Shown in pieces: positions 6,961-16,861 of a stretch of 37,967 nt of DNA. Every line of letters begins with the position of its first letter. The stretch's first letter is position 1. The notes beneath the pieces are model-generated. The model worked only from the letters and a program-made list of their open reading frames with translations. It made no database searches and was not told the origin of the DNA. A program made the translations under genes and the position numbers. This stretch comes from Chloroflexota bacterium (GTDB taxonomy: Bacteria; Chloroflexota; Anaerolineae; 4572-78; J111). Location: the NCBI GenBank assembly GCA_016860845.1, contig BOKF01000075.1, forward strand, positions 1 through 37,967. Reading direction: 5' to 3'.

Positions 6961-9276
6961 CTAAAACGGATAACTTCCGCTTCCGAGAATGGCGGCGTTT
7001 GACGAACCGCCGACTGTCCAGTTCGACACATTGGCCAGGCGATAAGCGAAGTTTTGGCCGGCGATTTGTCCAGCGCCGACGGGTGGTTGCCCTGAACCTG
7101 TGTCGCGGCAGTTGACGGCTGCCGCGACACTGCCGATGAGCGTGTTTGCCGGCAACCTGACAAAGATCGTCTTATGCGCCGTCCCGCCGAGTTGGAGAGA
7201 AATATTATGCCATACGGTCATCATACTGCCGTCCGCGCGCCAGCAGGCAAGCCCGATTGTGCTGGATGATATTGTCATGCTCCCACTGCAAAACAGGTCT
7301 GGGGTGTAGTTAAAATAGTCGGGAAATCCGGGCGGGTTTGTCATGTCTGATAACGCGGTATCGCTAATCGCTCCCGCCGCCATTGCATAGTCGTTGTTGG
7401 CGATTAGCGTGACCGTTGTTTTATCTGTTCCGCCGTCGTAGGTGGCGGATTTGATAACGCCGTACTCGTAACTTCCGCCGTCTTTGTAGCGGACTTTTCG
7501 CCCCTTACGGTAGGTGGCGGTCTGGTCGCCGGTCAAGGTGAATGTATGATTATCTGTCCGCGTCCACGTCTCGGAGCGCTCGTCCCATTCGGCGGATTTG
7601 GCGTCTATGTATGTTTTAGCGGCCTTCTGCGATGGCGCTATCAGGTCGGATGGCGACGCCCCTCCCAGGTCTGTTGCTGTTGCAATCAGATTCGAGCCGC
7701 CAACTTTATATTTTCCGCCGCTCTTAATGTCCAGATTTCCGTCTCCGTCCAGCGATGCGGCCAACTCCATAGTCGTTGCCGCCTTTGGCGTGGTGTGAAA
7801 TTCGAGCCGCGTCCCGTGATGCGACGTATCCCAGTCCTCGTCAGCGGCCATATATATCGCAGTTCTGGACGAGGACAACGCCGTGCCATCATGCCCCCAT
7901 CCCCGTATCCTTAAAAGCGCGTCGTCTTTTTTTACGGCAGACGGACTTATGCTGGTCCCCCGCGTCCGAATACCCGTTATAAACGACGCGGTTGTATCGC
8001 TGTATGTTGTCAGGAAGTTTGACGCCCCGCCACCCTCGGACGTTTGACGCAGCGACGCATAACTCCCCGCGTCGTGAACGATTGGGTCAACCAGGCCAAT
8101 TGACAGAACCTTGTATGTCGTGTCCCAAATTAACTCCGCTCCCGCCGCAAGGTCGCCCGTGTTGTTGAAAATCGCCAGCCTGTCCGCTGTACCTGTAGGG
8201 GCGGGAATGTCATCATTGACCCAATTTGAGCCGTCGTAAACCAGCGCCTCGCCGCTGGCAGGAGATGTGATTACAACGTCCGTTAAATCGTCAAGCGAAC
8301 CTCCGCCGGGGGTTGCCCACGTCGCGTCATCTTTCAGGAACTTCCCGCTTGGCGCTCCCGTCGCGGGAACGCCGCCCTTCTTGCTTGCTGACATGGCCGG
8401 AAGCCGGTCGCCGTCCAGTTCCCCCGATGTAATGTCGCCTGCCGCGTGGGTATGTGACAACGCCGCCTTTCCGTCCAGCGCGCTCTTAAGGTCGGTCTGG
8501 TCGGACAACGTGCCTGTAATCGCGCCCCAAACAGCCGCGCCGCCAGAACCGCCGGGGGCAAACGCCGCCCAACGTAAATCCTCCACATCGTTGCGCCTGC
8601 CCGGTCTCACGTCACGGACAATCTCGGTCTGTCCGTCGAATACGATGACTGCCGCAATCGCCACCCGGCCATTTGTCGGGGCGGGGATGTCAGTTACAGC
8701 GAGCATGGCGCGGTCGTCTTTCGTCGCGCCGTTGGTCAGGACGACGGCGGGCGTGCTGTCCACTTCCACCAGTACATAGCGCGCCGCATTGGACGGGATG
8801 CGGGATGTCAGGTCAACTTCCTCGTACACCATACGCGCCCACGTCGCGCCCATTCGCAAGACCGAGCCGTACACTTTGACTTTCATCCCGCCGCTGGGGA
8901 CGAGATTCAGCGGTACAAATTGCGCCCCCTGCACGTACACAGTATCAGGGCCGGGGAACTCGTGATTTTTGTGATGGCTGGCGACCCACATGTTCCACAA
9001 CTGGCCGGGGGCGAATTGGCGCGGGTTAAAACGCAAACCCAAAATTTGCGGAACGCCGGGAACGAGCGGGTCTACCCCGACGCGGACGCGCAAATCAGCG
9101 GCGGACGCGATGCGATAATTCAAAACTTCCTGCGTCTGTCCGTTGCTGTATTTGACGATGGTCATCCCCGGACGCGTTCCCTCCCCGACGACAATGGCAG
9201 GCACGGCGCGGATACGTGTCACGCGCTGGACGGCCTTGCGGAGTTCCTGTAGAAACCTATCACTGAATACAGCCAT
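6961..9276 (-). CDS. tail fibre protein
   Basis: 771 residues. The N-terminal 260 residues look like a baseplate-attachment domain. From about residue 265 come fibre-type motifs often seen in phage tail fibres: WGAITGTLSDQTDL, ALSHTHAAGDITSG, SGKFLKDDATWATP and SLDDLTDVVI. The C-terminal 200 residues (beta-rich, Gly/Ser/Asn-rich) are probably the receptor-binding tip. Start follows the upstream stop by one base, so it is translationally coupled. It determines host recognition with the gene before it. Confidence 0.82.
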   Translation of the reverse strand: MAVFSDRFLQELRKAVQRVTRIRAVPAIVVGEGTRPGMTIVKYSNGQTQEVLNYRIASAADLRVRVGVDPLVPGVPQILGLRFNPRQFAPGQLWNMWVASHHKNHEFPGPDTVYVQGAQFVPLNLVPSGGMKVKVYGSVLRMGATWARMVYEEVDLTSRIPSNAARYVLVEVDSTPAVVLTNGATKDDRAMLAVTDIPAPTNGRVAIAAVIVFDGQTEIVRDVRPGRRNDVEDLRWAAFAPGGSGGAAVWGAITGTLSDQTDLKSALDGKAALSHTHAAGDITSGELDGDRLPAMSASKKGGVPATGAPSGKFLKDDATWATPGGGSLDDLTDVVITSPASGEALVYDGSNWVNDDIPAPTGTADRLAIFNNTGDLAAGAELIWDTTYKVLSIGLVDPIVHDAGSYASLRQTSEGGGASNFLTTYSDTTASFITGIRTRGTSISPSAVKKDDALLRIRGWGHDGTALSSSRTAIYMAADEDWDTSHHGTRLEFHTTPKAATTMELAASLDGDGNLDIKSGGKYKVGGSNLIATATDLGGASPSDLIAPSQKAAKTYIDAKSAEWDERSETWTRTDNHTFTLTGDQTATYRKGRKVRYKDGGSYEYGVIKSATYDGGTDKTTVTLIANNDYAMAAGAISDTALSDMTNPPGFPDYFNYTPDLFCSGSMTISSSTIGLACWRADGSMMTVWHNISLQLGGTAHKTIFVRLPANTLIGSVAAAVNCRDTGSGQPPVGAGQIAGQNFAYRLANVSNWTVGGSSNAAILGSGSYPF

Positions 9277-9277
9277 G

Positions 9278-12226
9278 CTAATACCACGCCCTCACGAAAT
9301 ACGGGGCGCACAAAGGCGCGAGCGTCGCCAGATTACCCGTCTTGTCCGTCCATGTGTCGCCCCAGTCATTCGAGAAAAGAACTTTCTGGGTTTTCGCGGC
9401 CATCCACTGCATGTCGTCGCCGCAGTTGCTCCACGCGCCGTAACCGGTCGTCATCCCGCCAGAGCCGCCCGTGCCGATGTTACCCCACGTCGCGCCGCCG
9501 TCCGATGACCGCTGACCAATGGTAGTCGGACCTCCGCCCATCAAAAACTGACCGCTCGGCGCAACATCAAAACGAATTGACGAAGAATCAATCGGCGCGG
9601 AGGAGTAGAATGTTTCCGAATCTCCGTTATTGCCAGAGATGACGCGCAAACCGCTGTTCGAGAATCCAAACGCCTTACCGCCAGCGCGGATGTGAAAACA
9701 CGGAATATTCGCGTCGCTTGTCGGGAATTTTTTCAGCGCGCTTGTCACCGCTCCGGCGGCGGAGAGTTTCGCCCACGACGATGACGAAAAAGTACTCGCC
9801 ATCGGAACGGTCAAAAGCCACTCCCCAAGACCAAATGACAAATCGCCGGGCGACGAGCCGCCGATGTCAATTTTCTCTCCGAGTTTTGCCAGCCCGCCGG
9901 CAGAGCCGATGTAAACGTATTTTGAGCCTTCCAATCCCGGCAAGCCGGGGTCAAATGCCCCGCCAACCGCGATAATCGTGCCGCTGTATTTGTCAAAGCC
10001 GAACGCGTTAATCGTCGGCGTCCCCTGATAGCCCTGGTCAACCATCGTCGTGTCCAGCAGTTTCGTCCACGCGCCCATCGGGTAGGCGACATAAATCGAG
10101 TTGTATACGGCGGAACCTGCTGTCTGGCAGGCATACACAATCAGGCCGTCGAAGCCAATGTAGAATTTCTGTCCGTAGTTCGAGAATTTTTCGTTGTTCG
10201 GCAAACCCTCGTTCATAAAATACCACTGCGGATTGGCTTCGTTGCCGTTCGGCGTGTAAACAAACCCATGCGTACTGGTATGGAGCAAAATGTTCGGAGG
10301 CCCGTCCGGGTCTGTTCCGCCGCCCGGTGGTGGCGGTGGGGGTGGCGGCGGCGGGGGCGGCGGTGGGGGAGGGACGGGCTGTATCGGCGGGGCGTCGCCA
10401 GTCGTGTAATTTTCAGGAAACGATTCGGCCTCGAAGTCGGCCTTCGTTACAAATCGCCCCTTTTCAAACTCATACTCAACGCGGCGCGGGATAAGCCTAC
10501 CTGAATAACCAACGCCGCGTCCGCCCTTGCTTGCGGCGATTGTAATCGGATAGTATTGACGCGGAAACACGTCAATCAATCTGTTATTCGCGGGCAGGGT
10601 GATGGGAATGGACGGGAACGGGTTATTGATCTTTCCAAGCGCAAGTCCCGCAAGCATGTTTGACTGCGCCTGCGATGACAACAGCAAATAATCCATCGTG
10701 TCAATAGAGCCAAGCCGCTTGTATGCGTGGCCAGGGGAAAGCGAGTAGAATGATGTGCCAATTGCGCCGGGGGATTGCACGCCGACGCCTGTCAGGTCTA
10801 TCATGGCTGTATCGGACACAACGACGCGCCGCGCTTCGATTCCCGGATGATAATCCTTCCCCGTGAGCGTCATCACTTCAAGCCATGTCCTGTCCGCGAC
10901 GGGTACGAGTTGCGGTTCTATTTCCACGAACAGACGGCCAAACCTGTCACATCCCGGCGACGCCAAAATGCTGGTGTAGGCAAACTCTTTGATTTGATTC
11001 CAAATATCGCCTGCCTGTACGTCGAAGCCGGCCGAATAACGGGTATCGCCAGTTGGGCGATAGTCAAGTACACAGGTCGCCGTAGAGCGCCAATGGAGCA
11101 AGTGCCAGACGGCGCAGTCAACAGTCAGGTTTGGTATGCGCGTCCACGCGGCGGGAAGCGCGCCCTTTTCGTCCACGCCCGGCGGGAAGCCGGGCATTTT
11201 TCCGAGCCAGAACTGCGGCCCGCGAACGCTGAACGTAGTGGTTTTTGTTATGGGGTCGAAGCGGATGGTCTCGCCGTCTATCCAGCCCTCCGCGACGCTT
11301 GTCTCTCGCCCGTCCTGCTGACCGACGCTAACCTTCGCGCCGCCATAGTAATCATCCGCAAAAAGCAGGACTTTTGCGCGGTCGCGGACGTTTGAGACAT
11401 CTCCTGTCATTATCAGGTCAATGCTCCATCCGCCGTCCTCGTAATCGCCCTCGCATGCCCTGATTTGAAAATCAGTAACAGGCCGATGGTCTTCGTCGTA
11501 GACGTAGACATAACGATAGCCGGTCGTTTGCGCGCCAGCCGCCGATGTGACGCGCAAGCCGACGCGTATGCGCCCCCCTGTCGGGTAGGATGAAATCGTC
11601 AGAGTGGGGTTGGTCGCGGCGTTATTGTCCCACGATCCAGCCGAAGCCGTCCACAGTCTGGCGGAGATGGTCGAGCCGTGTACCCATGAGTCGCCGCTGT
11701 AAAACTTGACGGTGGCAGGATAGGCGGAAACGTCTGCCACCGCGTCGCTTCCCATTATCGGAACTGGCGCGAATTTGCTGTGCTGGTCGGTGTAGGCTAT
11801 ATCCCCATCCATATACGTGACCCCCGCAACGATGCGGATATGACGCGGCCATAACAGCATTTCGTCCACAACGGTAAGGTATTGGTCTATGGCGAGTTTT
11901 ATTTCGCTTTCCTCGCCAATATAGAGTTTACTGCCATCCGCCGCCTTGCGAATGCGCGCCATGCCGACATCATACGCGCCCGCGCTTGTCCCAATCCACA
12001 GCGTCATACCCGCCAATATATCGCCGTACGCGCCAACACCGACGCGGTCGTAGGGGATTTCCAACACACTGTCCCGGCTTTTGTCGGTCATGCTGTACGT
12101 TTTACTTGTCCGCGCCGAGAAGATGGTCTGGGGCGTTTCAAGCCCCGCCAGTTTTGGCCTGCTCCATTGCGGTTCGGAACGCAGGTAAGCCAACTCCTGA
12201 GCGCTTGCGGCGTGTATCGCGGCCAC
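9278..12226 (-). CDS. baseplate/host-specificity protein with Asp-box propeller-like C-terminus
   Basis: 982 residues from GTG 12226, whose G is shared with the TAG of the upstream gene. Residues 1 to about 610 resemble siphophage central tail or baseplate proteins. At about 616-635 lies a hinge of some 16 consecutive prolines followed by GGG. The C-terminal 340 residues carry BNR/Asp-box motifs (SSDGGATWGNI near 907 and SNDWGDTWTDK near 950), typical of sialidase-like beta-propellers. The proline rod probably presents a carbohydrate-binding or glycan-degrading head. No full sialidase active site was identified. Confidence 0.8.
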   Translation of the reverse strand: MAAIHAASAQELAYLRSEPQWSRPKLAGLETPQTIFSARTSKTYSMTDKSRDSVLEIPYDRVGVGAYGDILAGMTLWIGTSAGAYDVGMARIRKAADGSKLYIGEESEIKLAIDQYLTVVDEMLLWPRHIRIVAGVTYMDGDIAYTDQHSKFAPVPIMGSDAVADVSAYPATVKFYSGDSWVHGSTISARLWTASAGSWDNNAATNPTLTISSYPTGGRIRVGLRVTSAAGAQTTGYRYVYVYDEDHRPVTDFQIRACEGDYEDGGWSIDLIMTGDVSNVRDRAKVLLFADDYYGGAKVSVGQQDGRETSVAEGWIDGETIRFDPITKTTTFSVRGPQFWLGKMPGFPPGVDEKGALPAAWTRIPNLTVDCAVWHLLHWRSTATCVLDYRPTGDTRYSAGFDVQAGDIWNQIKEFAYTSILASPGCDRFGRLFVEIEPQLVPVADRTWLEVMTLTGKDYHPGIEARRVVVSDTAMIDLTGVGVQSPGAIGTSFYSLSPGHAYKRLGSIDTMDYLLLSSQAQSNMLAGLALGKINNPFPSIPITLPANNRLIDVFPRQYYPITIAASKGGRGVGYSGRLIPRRVEYEFEKGRFVTKADFEAESFPENYTTGDAPPIQPVPPPPPPPPPPPPPPPPGGGTDPDGPPNILLHTSTHGFVYTPNGNEANPQWYFMNEGLPNNEKFSNYGQKFYIGFDGLIVYACQTAGSAVYNSIYVAYPMGAWTKLLDTTMVDQGYQGTPTINAFGFDKYSGTIIAVGGAFDPGLPGLEGSKYVYIGSAGGLAKLGEKIDIGGSSPGDLSFGLGEWLLTVPMASTFSSSSWAKLSAAGAVTSALKKFPTSDANIPCFHIRAGGKAFGFSNSGLRVISGNNGDSETFYSSAPIDSSSIRFDVAPSGQFLMGGGPTTIGQRSSDGGATWGNIGTGGSGGMTTGYGAWSNCGDDMQWMAAKTQKVLFSNDWGDTWTDKTGNLATLAPLCAPYFVRAWY

Positions 12227-12606
12227 TACACAACCTCCACGAGATAATCAAACTTCAACGTAAAATCCAGTATTTTGTCATCTTCGATCTGGTACGGCGG
12301 GGGCGGGAGTATCATAACTCCCGTGTAGGTTTTCCAGCCTGCGGCGGTGTATGTTTTGATGCAGACCGTCACGCTTGTCGCTCCGCCAGCGATTGTGGTT
12401 TTCAGGTAGTTGTATTGCTCAAGCGTGATGTAGCCCCAACGCCATAAGTCGGACGCGAACCCAAGCGCCCGCGTCGTGCCGTCATCATTTTGCGCCAGTT
12501 CCTGATATTCCATGAACGCGTTGGTCGGCCACAGAAACGGCGGGTCAAGCGTTTGGATGTCGGCTAATCCGCCTTGCGTTTTCGCGAGCATGTATGCGTC
12601 GGTCAT
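12226..12606 (-). CDS. minor tail protein
   Basis: 126 residues, ATG 12606 behind GAGGAG, overlapping the tape-measure stop zone. Short beta-rich protein between the tape measure and the large baseplate protein, the usual slot for a distal tail or tail-tip component. No specific family can be assigned from sequence alone. Confidence 0.68.
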   Translation of the reverse strand: MTDAYMLAKTQGGLADIQTLDPPFLWPTNAFMEYQELAQNDDGTTRALGFASDLWRWGYITLEQYNYLKTTIAGGATSVTVCIKTYTAAGWKTYTGVMILPPPPYQIEDDKILDFTLKFDYLVEVV

Positions 12607-12607
12607 G

Positions 12608-14821
12608 TTAGATGCTCCTCAGCGCGCCTTCGAGTTCAAGCGCGAGACTTCGGTTATTATCTTCCAGCAGGCGGCGGACTTGCATAAGCGGCGTCCCCTC
12701 GCCAATATTGACGCTTACGTTCTGGACGGCACGGCCTAGCGCGCCGCTCATGGCCTCCACAATGCTGTTCTGTGTCAGCCGCCCTCCTGCAAGCCGTTCA
12801 GCCGCGCGAGTTGTGCGAGAGTTCATTACAAATTCCCGCTGTCCCTTTTCAATGCGAATCAGGCCGGGGTAGGCGTAGCCGCCGGAAGCGTAGCCGGGAA
12901 CGCCTCCGCCGTTCTGTTCAACATATAAGGCGCTTTGCGCCTCGAGGAAGCGTTTTGTTTCCTCGAGCATTTTGTTGTGATAGTCTACCTGCATGGCGTA
13001 GTCGTTGTTCAGGTAGATTCCGAGTTCCCGAAGTTTGTTGGTAAACGCTCTGCGGTTTTCGTCCAACTCCTCACGATGGCTTTGCTCAAGTTCCTTTAGT
13101 TGCTCCGCTTTCGCATTCTCGATTTGCGTTAGTTGCGCCTGGTATGCCGCTGTCTCCTCGGCATACTGCTGATTTGCCTGCTCCAGCGCCCGTTGCATAT
13201 CCTCTTCCCGCCGCCGTTGTTCCTCGGCATAGCGGGCGTCAAGTTCGGCCAACTGTTGCCGTGTTTGTTCGCGGGCGCGAGCAAGTTCCTCCTGCGCGCG
13301 GCGCCTCTCCTCTTCCACCTGTTTGTCGTATTCGATTTTTGCGTGAGTCAGCCCGCGAGCGTCCCGCTTGATTGTCAGGTCTTGCGCGCGTTCCTGATAA
13401 TCTTCGTGCAACTGCCTTAAACGTTCCTGCGAGTCTTGTTCTATCTGGCGGATATTCGCCGCGCCTTGCGCGATGATGTTCGCCCGTTCATTCCAGTAGG
13501 CGGTTTCCGCCGCCTTCATTTCGTCTTCGATTTGCTTCAACGTGGAATTGAGTTGCGCGGCAATGGACGCCATGCGCGCCGAGTGAGACGCGTAAAGGCT
13601 TTGGAGTTGCGCGGCCGTTCTTGCCTCTATCTGCTGTTTCTGTTGCGCGAAACGGGCGCCCTCCGCCGCGTTTGCCTGCTTTAGTTGCTCATACGCGCCC
13701 GCCGCCTGGTCAAGAGCCTTCGCGGTTATCCCGATTTTTTCAGCCGTTTTTTGCGCGTCGTCGCCAAGTCCGATAAGCGACTTCGAGAAATTCCAGAACG
13801 CGCTTGTCGTTCCCTCCGACACGATGCCGAGTTCCTCTAAAATCCCGATTAATTTGGCGTCGAAGATTGCGCCGATTTTTGCGAATGTTTGCAGCGCGTC
13901 CGTTATCGTCTGGTTTTGCCACTTGTCGCCATAAATCGCCTTCCCTAATTGGTTTCCGATAAACTCTCCGGCCTTCGCGCCGACATACGCGGCAATGGCG
14001 GTTACAAGTGCGTAGCCAATAACCGTTCCGGCAGTTCCAACAGTCCCGGCCATGCCGCCAGCCGTCCCGACGCCCCCCTTCATTCCGGCGGCGGTAAGTT
14101 GATTAACAGACGCGGCCATTTGCATTTCGGCGGCCTGCATTGCCAGACCTTGCGCGGTTATTAGCGCGGCGTCCGCATATAGTTTCAAGCCGGACGCGGC
14201 TAGTTTTGCCAGCACGCCGACGCCGACCATAACCGCCGCGCCTTTGAGCGCCAGCGCCACAAGTTCGGGGTTGTTTTCCACAACTCCGGCGACCTTCCCG
14301 GCAATGTCCGCCGCTTTTTTCAGGAACGGTAAAAGTTGAGCGGTAAATACCCGGTCAATGCGTCCGCGAGCCTCCGCGATGCGCGCCAGTTCCGCGTTGA
14401 ACTCCCGCGTCTCTTTGGTCGCGTCGCCCATTTTTTTTGCGTAGGCAGTGGCCTCCGCGACAATCCCTCCACCGATGGCCATTCCGCCAATAACGGCTCT
14501 TGTCCCGAACGCGCCGACCTTTGAAGCGGCAAAATTAACCTGACTGGCCTGTTTTGTAAGAAGTTGCGCTTCCTGCGTGAGCATGGCGATATATGCCCGC
14601 TCGTCTCTCTCGCGTTGCTTACGCTTCTCTGCTATTTTACCCAATCCCCTGCTGATTTTGTCAAGTTCGCCGGAGATGCCCTTAAATGCCTCGCCCGTAG
14701 ACGCTTTGTCATTCCCCATTTTCTTTACTTCTGCGTCAATCTCCTTAATGCCATCTTTGGTCGCTTGCGCGGCCTCCTTGTTCAGCAGGATATTCAGCAA
14801 TACGTCGAATGATTCGGCCAT
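12608..14821 (-). CDS. tail tape measure protein
   Basis: 737 residues. The N-terminal part has Ala/Gly-rich hydrophobic helices (for example around residues 100-120, 190-210 and 255-280), and the central part (about 380-600) is a long Gln/Glu/Arg coiled coil with many alanines. Together with its place directly after the tail chaperone frameshift pair, this marks a tape measure. By the usual rule of about 0.15 nm per residue, the tail would be near 110 nm. The C-terminus is a short globular region. Confidence 0.88.
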   Translation of the reverse strand: MAESFDVLLNILLNKEAAQATKDGIKEIDAEVKKMGNDKASTGEAFKGISGELDKISRGLGKIAEKRKQRERDERAYIAMLTQEAQLLTKQASQVNFAASKVGAFGTRAVIGGMAIGGGIVAEATAYAKKMGDATKETREFNAELARIAEARGRIDRVFTAQLLPFLKKAADIAGKVAGVVENNPELVALALKGAAVMVGVGVLAKLAASGLKLYADAALITAQGLAMQAAEMQMAASVNQLTAAGMKGGVGTAGGMAGTVGTAGTVIGYALVTAIAAYVGAKAGEFIGNQLGKAIYGDKWQNQTITDALQTFAKIGAIFDAKLIGILEELGIVSEGTTSAFWNFSKSLIGLGDDAQKTAEKIGITAKALDQAAGAYEQLKQANAAEGARFAQQKQQIEARTAAQLQSLYASHSARMASIAAQLNSTLKQIEDEMKAAETAYWNERANIIAQGAANIRQIEQDSQERLRQLHEDYQERAQDLTIKRDARGLTHAKIEYDKQVEEERRRAQEELARAREQTRQQLAELDARYAEEQRRREEDMQRALEQANQQYAEETAAYQAQLTQIENAKAEQLKELEQSHREELDENRRAFTNKLRELGIYLNNDYAMQVDYHNKMLEETKRFLEAQSALYVEQNGGGVPGYASGGYAYPGLIRIEKGQREFVMNSRTTRAAERLAGGRLTQNSIVEAMSGALGRAVQNVSVNIGEGTPLMQVRRLLEDNNRSLALELEGALRSI

Positions 14822-14824
14822 CGG

Positions 14825-15549
14825 TTACGGTTTCCTGTGTCCGGCGGTCTGCGGGGATTTTGTCTCTCGCCGCCTTTTTTGCCGCGCCATTTTGTCAACC
14901 AGATCGTCAAGGTAGAAAAACACTTCCAGCATTTTGGCGGGCAGGCGTAACGCCTCGGTAAATGAAACAGGCGCAACCCACGTCCCGTTGGCGTCAACGT
15001 GACCCAGACTGCGCCATACAATCCAGTTGTCCTTGTACCTCACATAATCGGCAAACTCAAACTCGAGGAACTGCGGCAGTGCGTCCGACGCCGCTCCGCC
15101 TTCCATCAGGCGGGCGATTTCTTTACGGACTTGTGCCGCCTCTTTCCTTTTTTTTTCACCGTGTCATCCGTGAGTTTCTCGACAAGTTTCTCCGCCGCGT
15201 CTATCCACGCGAAGAAACCGGCATTGACCGCCCGCGCTTCATCCGTCCAGCGCGCAATGTCCTCGTTGGGCATTGCCATAAATTCGTCCATCGTCGGAAC
15301 ATCGCCAAATGACGAGGCCGCAAGCGGAGCATATAGGTTAAGCAGGATTGCGCTCAATTCATCCTGCGGCCTCGTCTGTATCTCGGCCTGCAAATTGCCA
15401 AGCCGAAACGACAATAGCGCGCACTCTTCCATGATTAGAATTTCGCGTCTCGGAACTCCGGGCGGACGCCCATCCAAAACGACGACGCGCTTGTTCAGGT
15501 ACGCGTACAGCGGGTCGGTCTGATACCGCTGGATTTCGGGATTGGTCAA
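14825..15549 (-). CDS. tail assembly chaperone GT fusion made by -1 frameshift
   Basis: The upstream frame (15549-15106) reaches an A9 run at 15156-15148 within codons 132-134 (Lys-Lys-Lys). Slipping back one base enters the frame that is open to 14825 without a stop, giving a 241-residue product. The junction reads TVKKK then RKEAAQVRKEIARLMEGG. This is the gpG/gpGT arrangement of lambda-like tails, where the fusion protein helps load the tail tube onto the tape measure. The T part alone (93 residues) could also start at ATG 15106, overlapping TGA, but without a ribosome site. Confidence 0.82.
15106..15549 (-). CDS. tail assembly chaperone G (unshifted product)
   Basis: 147 residues. The first codon at 15549 is TTG with GAGGAC upstream; there is no earlier ATG and the next in-frame Met is residue 40, so the TTG start is accepted. 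Located between the major tail protein and tape measure. The lysine-rich C-terminus (KKKGKRRHKSVKK) is the unshifted reading past the A9 slip site. Confidence 0.8.
   Translation of the reverse strand: MTNPEIQRYQTDPLYAYLNKRVVVLDGRPPGVPRREILIMEECALLSFRLGNLQAEIQTRPQDELSAILLNLYAPLAASSFGDVPTMDEFMAMPNEDIARWTDEARAVNAGFFAWIDAAEKLVEKLTDDTVKKKGKRRHKSVKKSPA
15148..15156 (-). promoter_or_regulatory. slippery A9 frameshift site
   Basis: Nine consecutive A on the minus strand (A AAA AAA possible in the zero frame), followed by GGAAAGAGGCGG. Reading-frame arithmetic shows the downstream ORF is in the -1 frame, which matches the usual G-GT slippage of siphophages. Confidence 0.8.
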
Positions 15550-15570
15550 GGTCTGCCGTCCTCTGCCGGA

Positions 15571-16392
15571 TTAATACTCGTACGTGCAAATCAGCAGGTC
15601 AAGCGCGTCTGGCGTAACGGTCGGGGTGAAAGTGGTCGCGTTGGTGGCGTGATCCCACGTCCCCGTAACCGCCGCGCCGGTCGCAAAATTCCAGACTTTC
15701 GCGCCAGCCGAAGTCAGGGCGGGCTTGTCGGTCGGGAGGACAAAAGCGGTCGCCACGCAATCGCCAAGCCAGCCGATGACGTTGAAACGTCCGTTACTGA
15801 CAACCTGCGATTTGACGGCGCGGGTACAGCCGTGCGTCGCGAGAGACAAGGCTTCGCCCCACATGCGCTTCGGTGACTGCGACAGGCCGATGGTGTATTC
15901 TTTTACCAGCGCGTCGGCGTTGTAGTTCACGGGCGAGGGAACAAGCGTCGCCTTCGGGCATAGTTCCGTAACCCAAACCACGTTACCATCATCGTCGTGT
16001 GATACCAACTGCGAAAGCAGGAGCGCGCACTGGATTTCCTGCCCTTCCTTGTCTGTGCCTTCTTCAACAACCTTCGCCGCGCCGACGGTCGTAACCTTCA
16101 GGCCGGAGAGCATGGCGTTCAGCGTCTGCGAGGAGTACGAGCAACGCATAACGGCGGTCTTGGGGTCAATGGACGGAAGAACAATCGTATCGTTTACCCG
16201 TCCCTGCGAGACGTTGGGGATGGAGCGCGGCGAGCCGAACGAAAACTCGAAACTCGTCGGGCCAGGCACTTCAACGCCCTCATAGGCGTTTTCGTCAACA
16301 GCCTGTATGCCGCCCTTGTTGACGCCGCTGGTGAACAGAGGGAACAGGACAACGCGGTAAATGTCCAGGCCCCAGGATGTGTCAAGAGTCAT
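15571..16392 (-). CDS. major tail (tube) protein
   Basis: 273 residues, ATG 16392 behind GAGGAG. Beta-rich and acidic, with typical placement between the tail terminator and the chaperone pair. Two-domain look: tube fold to about residue 190, then a C-terminal Ig-like extension (LPTDKPALTSAG to CTYEY). Function inferred from order and size rather than a diagnostic motif. Confidence 0.78.
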   Translation of the reverse strand: MTLDTSWGLDIYRVVLFPLFTSGVNKGGIQAVDENAYEGVEVPGPTSFEFSFGSPRSIPNVSQGRVNDTIVLPSIDPKTAVMRCSYSSQTLNAMLSGLKVTTVGAAKVVEEGTDKEGQEIQCALLLSQLVSHDDDGNVVWVTELCPKATLVPSPVNYNADALVKEYTIGLSQSPKRMWGEALSLATHGCTRAVKSQVVSNGRFNVIGWLGDCVATAFVLPTDKPALTSAGAKVWNFATGAAVTGTWDHATNATTFTPTVTPDALDLLICTYEY

Positions 16393-16402
16393 GGTTTGCT
16401 CC

Positions 16403-16861
16403 TCAACGGATTTTTACCCGTTGTTTAATCGTAACATCAAGAGTTTGCGCGACAAGATTCAGGTAAGCGCCGGTTTTGGCGTCAACGATGTAGCCCGGTT
16501 CGCCCTGCGCGGCCATGGCCTGATACCAGATTCCATTCGTGCGGATCGGCTTCGTGTCCGGCAGTTCAAGCACGGCAGAGCGGAAGGCGCGGTAGAGCGG
16601 CCACAAGTTGTCATACTCCGCGTAACGCATGTATAGAGTAGCCAGCGTATGCCACTCATTTTCCAGCATGTCGCTCCGCCGAGTCTGCGAGAAAGCGCCG
16701 GGACGAAGAACGACGAAATGGTCAGAGCCTTCCATTGGCGTCAGGTCGTTTTCGGACACCTGCCAGCCGGCCGCCATTCCGGTCACCGCCGGAAAAAAGG
16801 CGGTAAGCGTCCGCAGTTGCGTTTTGAGAGCGTCAAGGCAGAGCGAGTACTGGTCGGTCAT
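16403..16861 (-). CDS. tail terminator or minor tail protein
   Basis: 152 residues, ATGA overlap with the preceding gene. Mixed alpha/beta protein in the position of the tail terminator (gpU-like) in the connector block between head and tail tube. Assignment rests on synteny. Confidence 0.66.
   Translation of the reverse strand: MTDQYSLCLDALKTQLRTLTAFFPAVTGMAAGWQVSENDLTPMEGSDHFVVLRPGAFSQTRRSDMLENEWHTLATLYMRYAEYDNLWPLYRAFRSAVLELPDTKPIRTNGIWYQAMAAQGEPGYIVDAKTGAYLNLVAQTLDVTIKQRVKIR

Noticed and set aside
10775..11395. Plus-strand ORF of 206 codons inside the baseplate gene
   Set aside because: Shadow of the GC-rich minus-strand gene; no ribosome site and low-complexity Arg/Ala composition.
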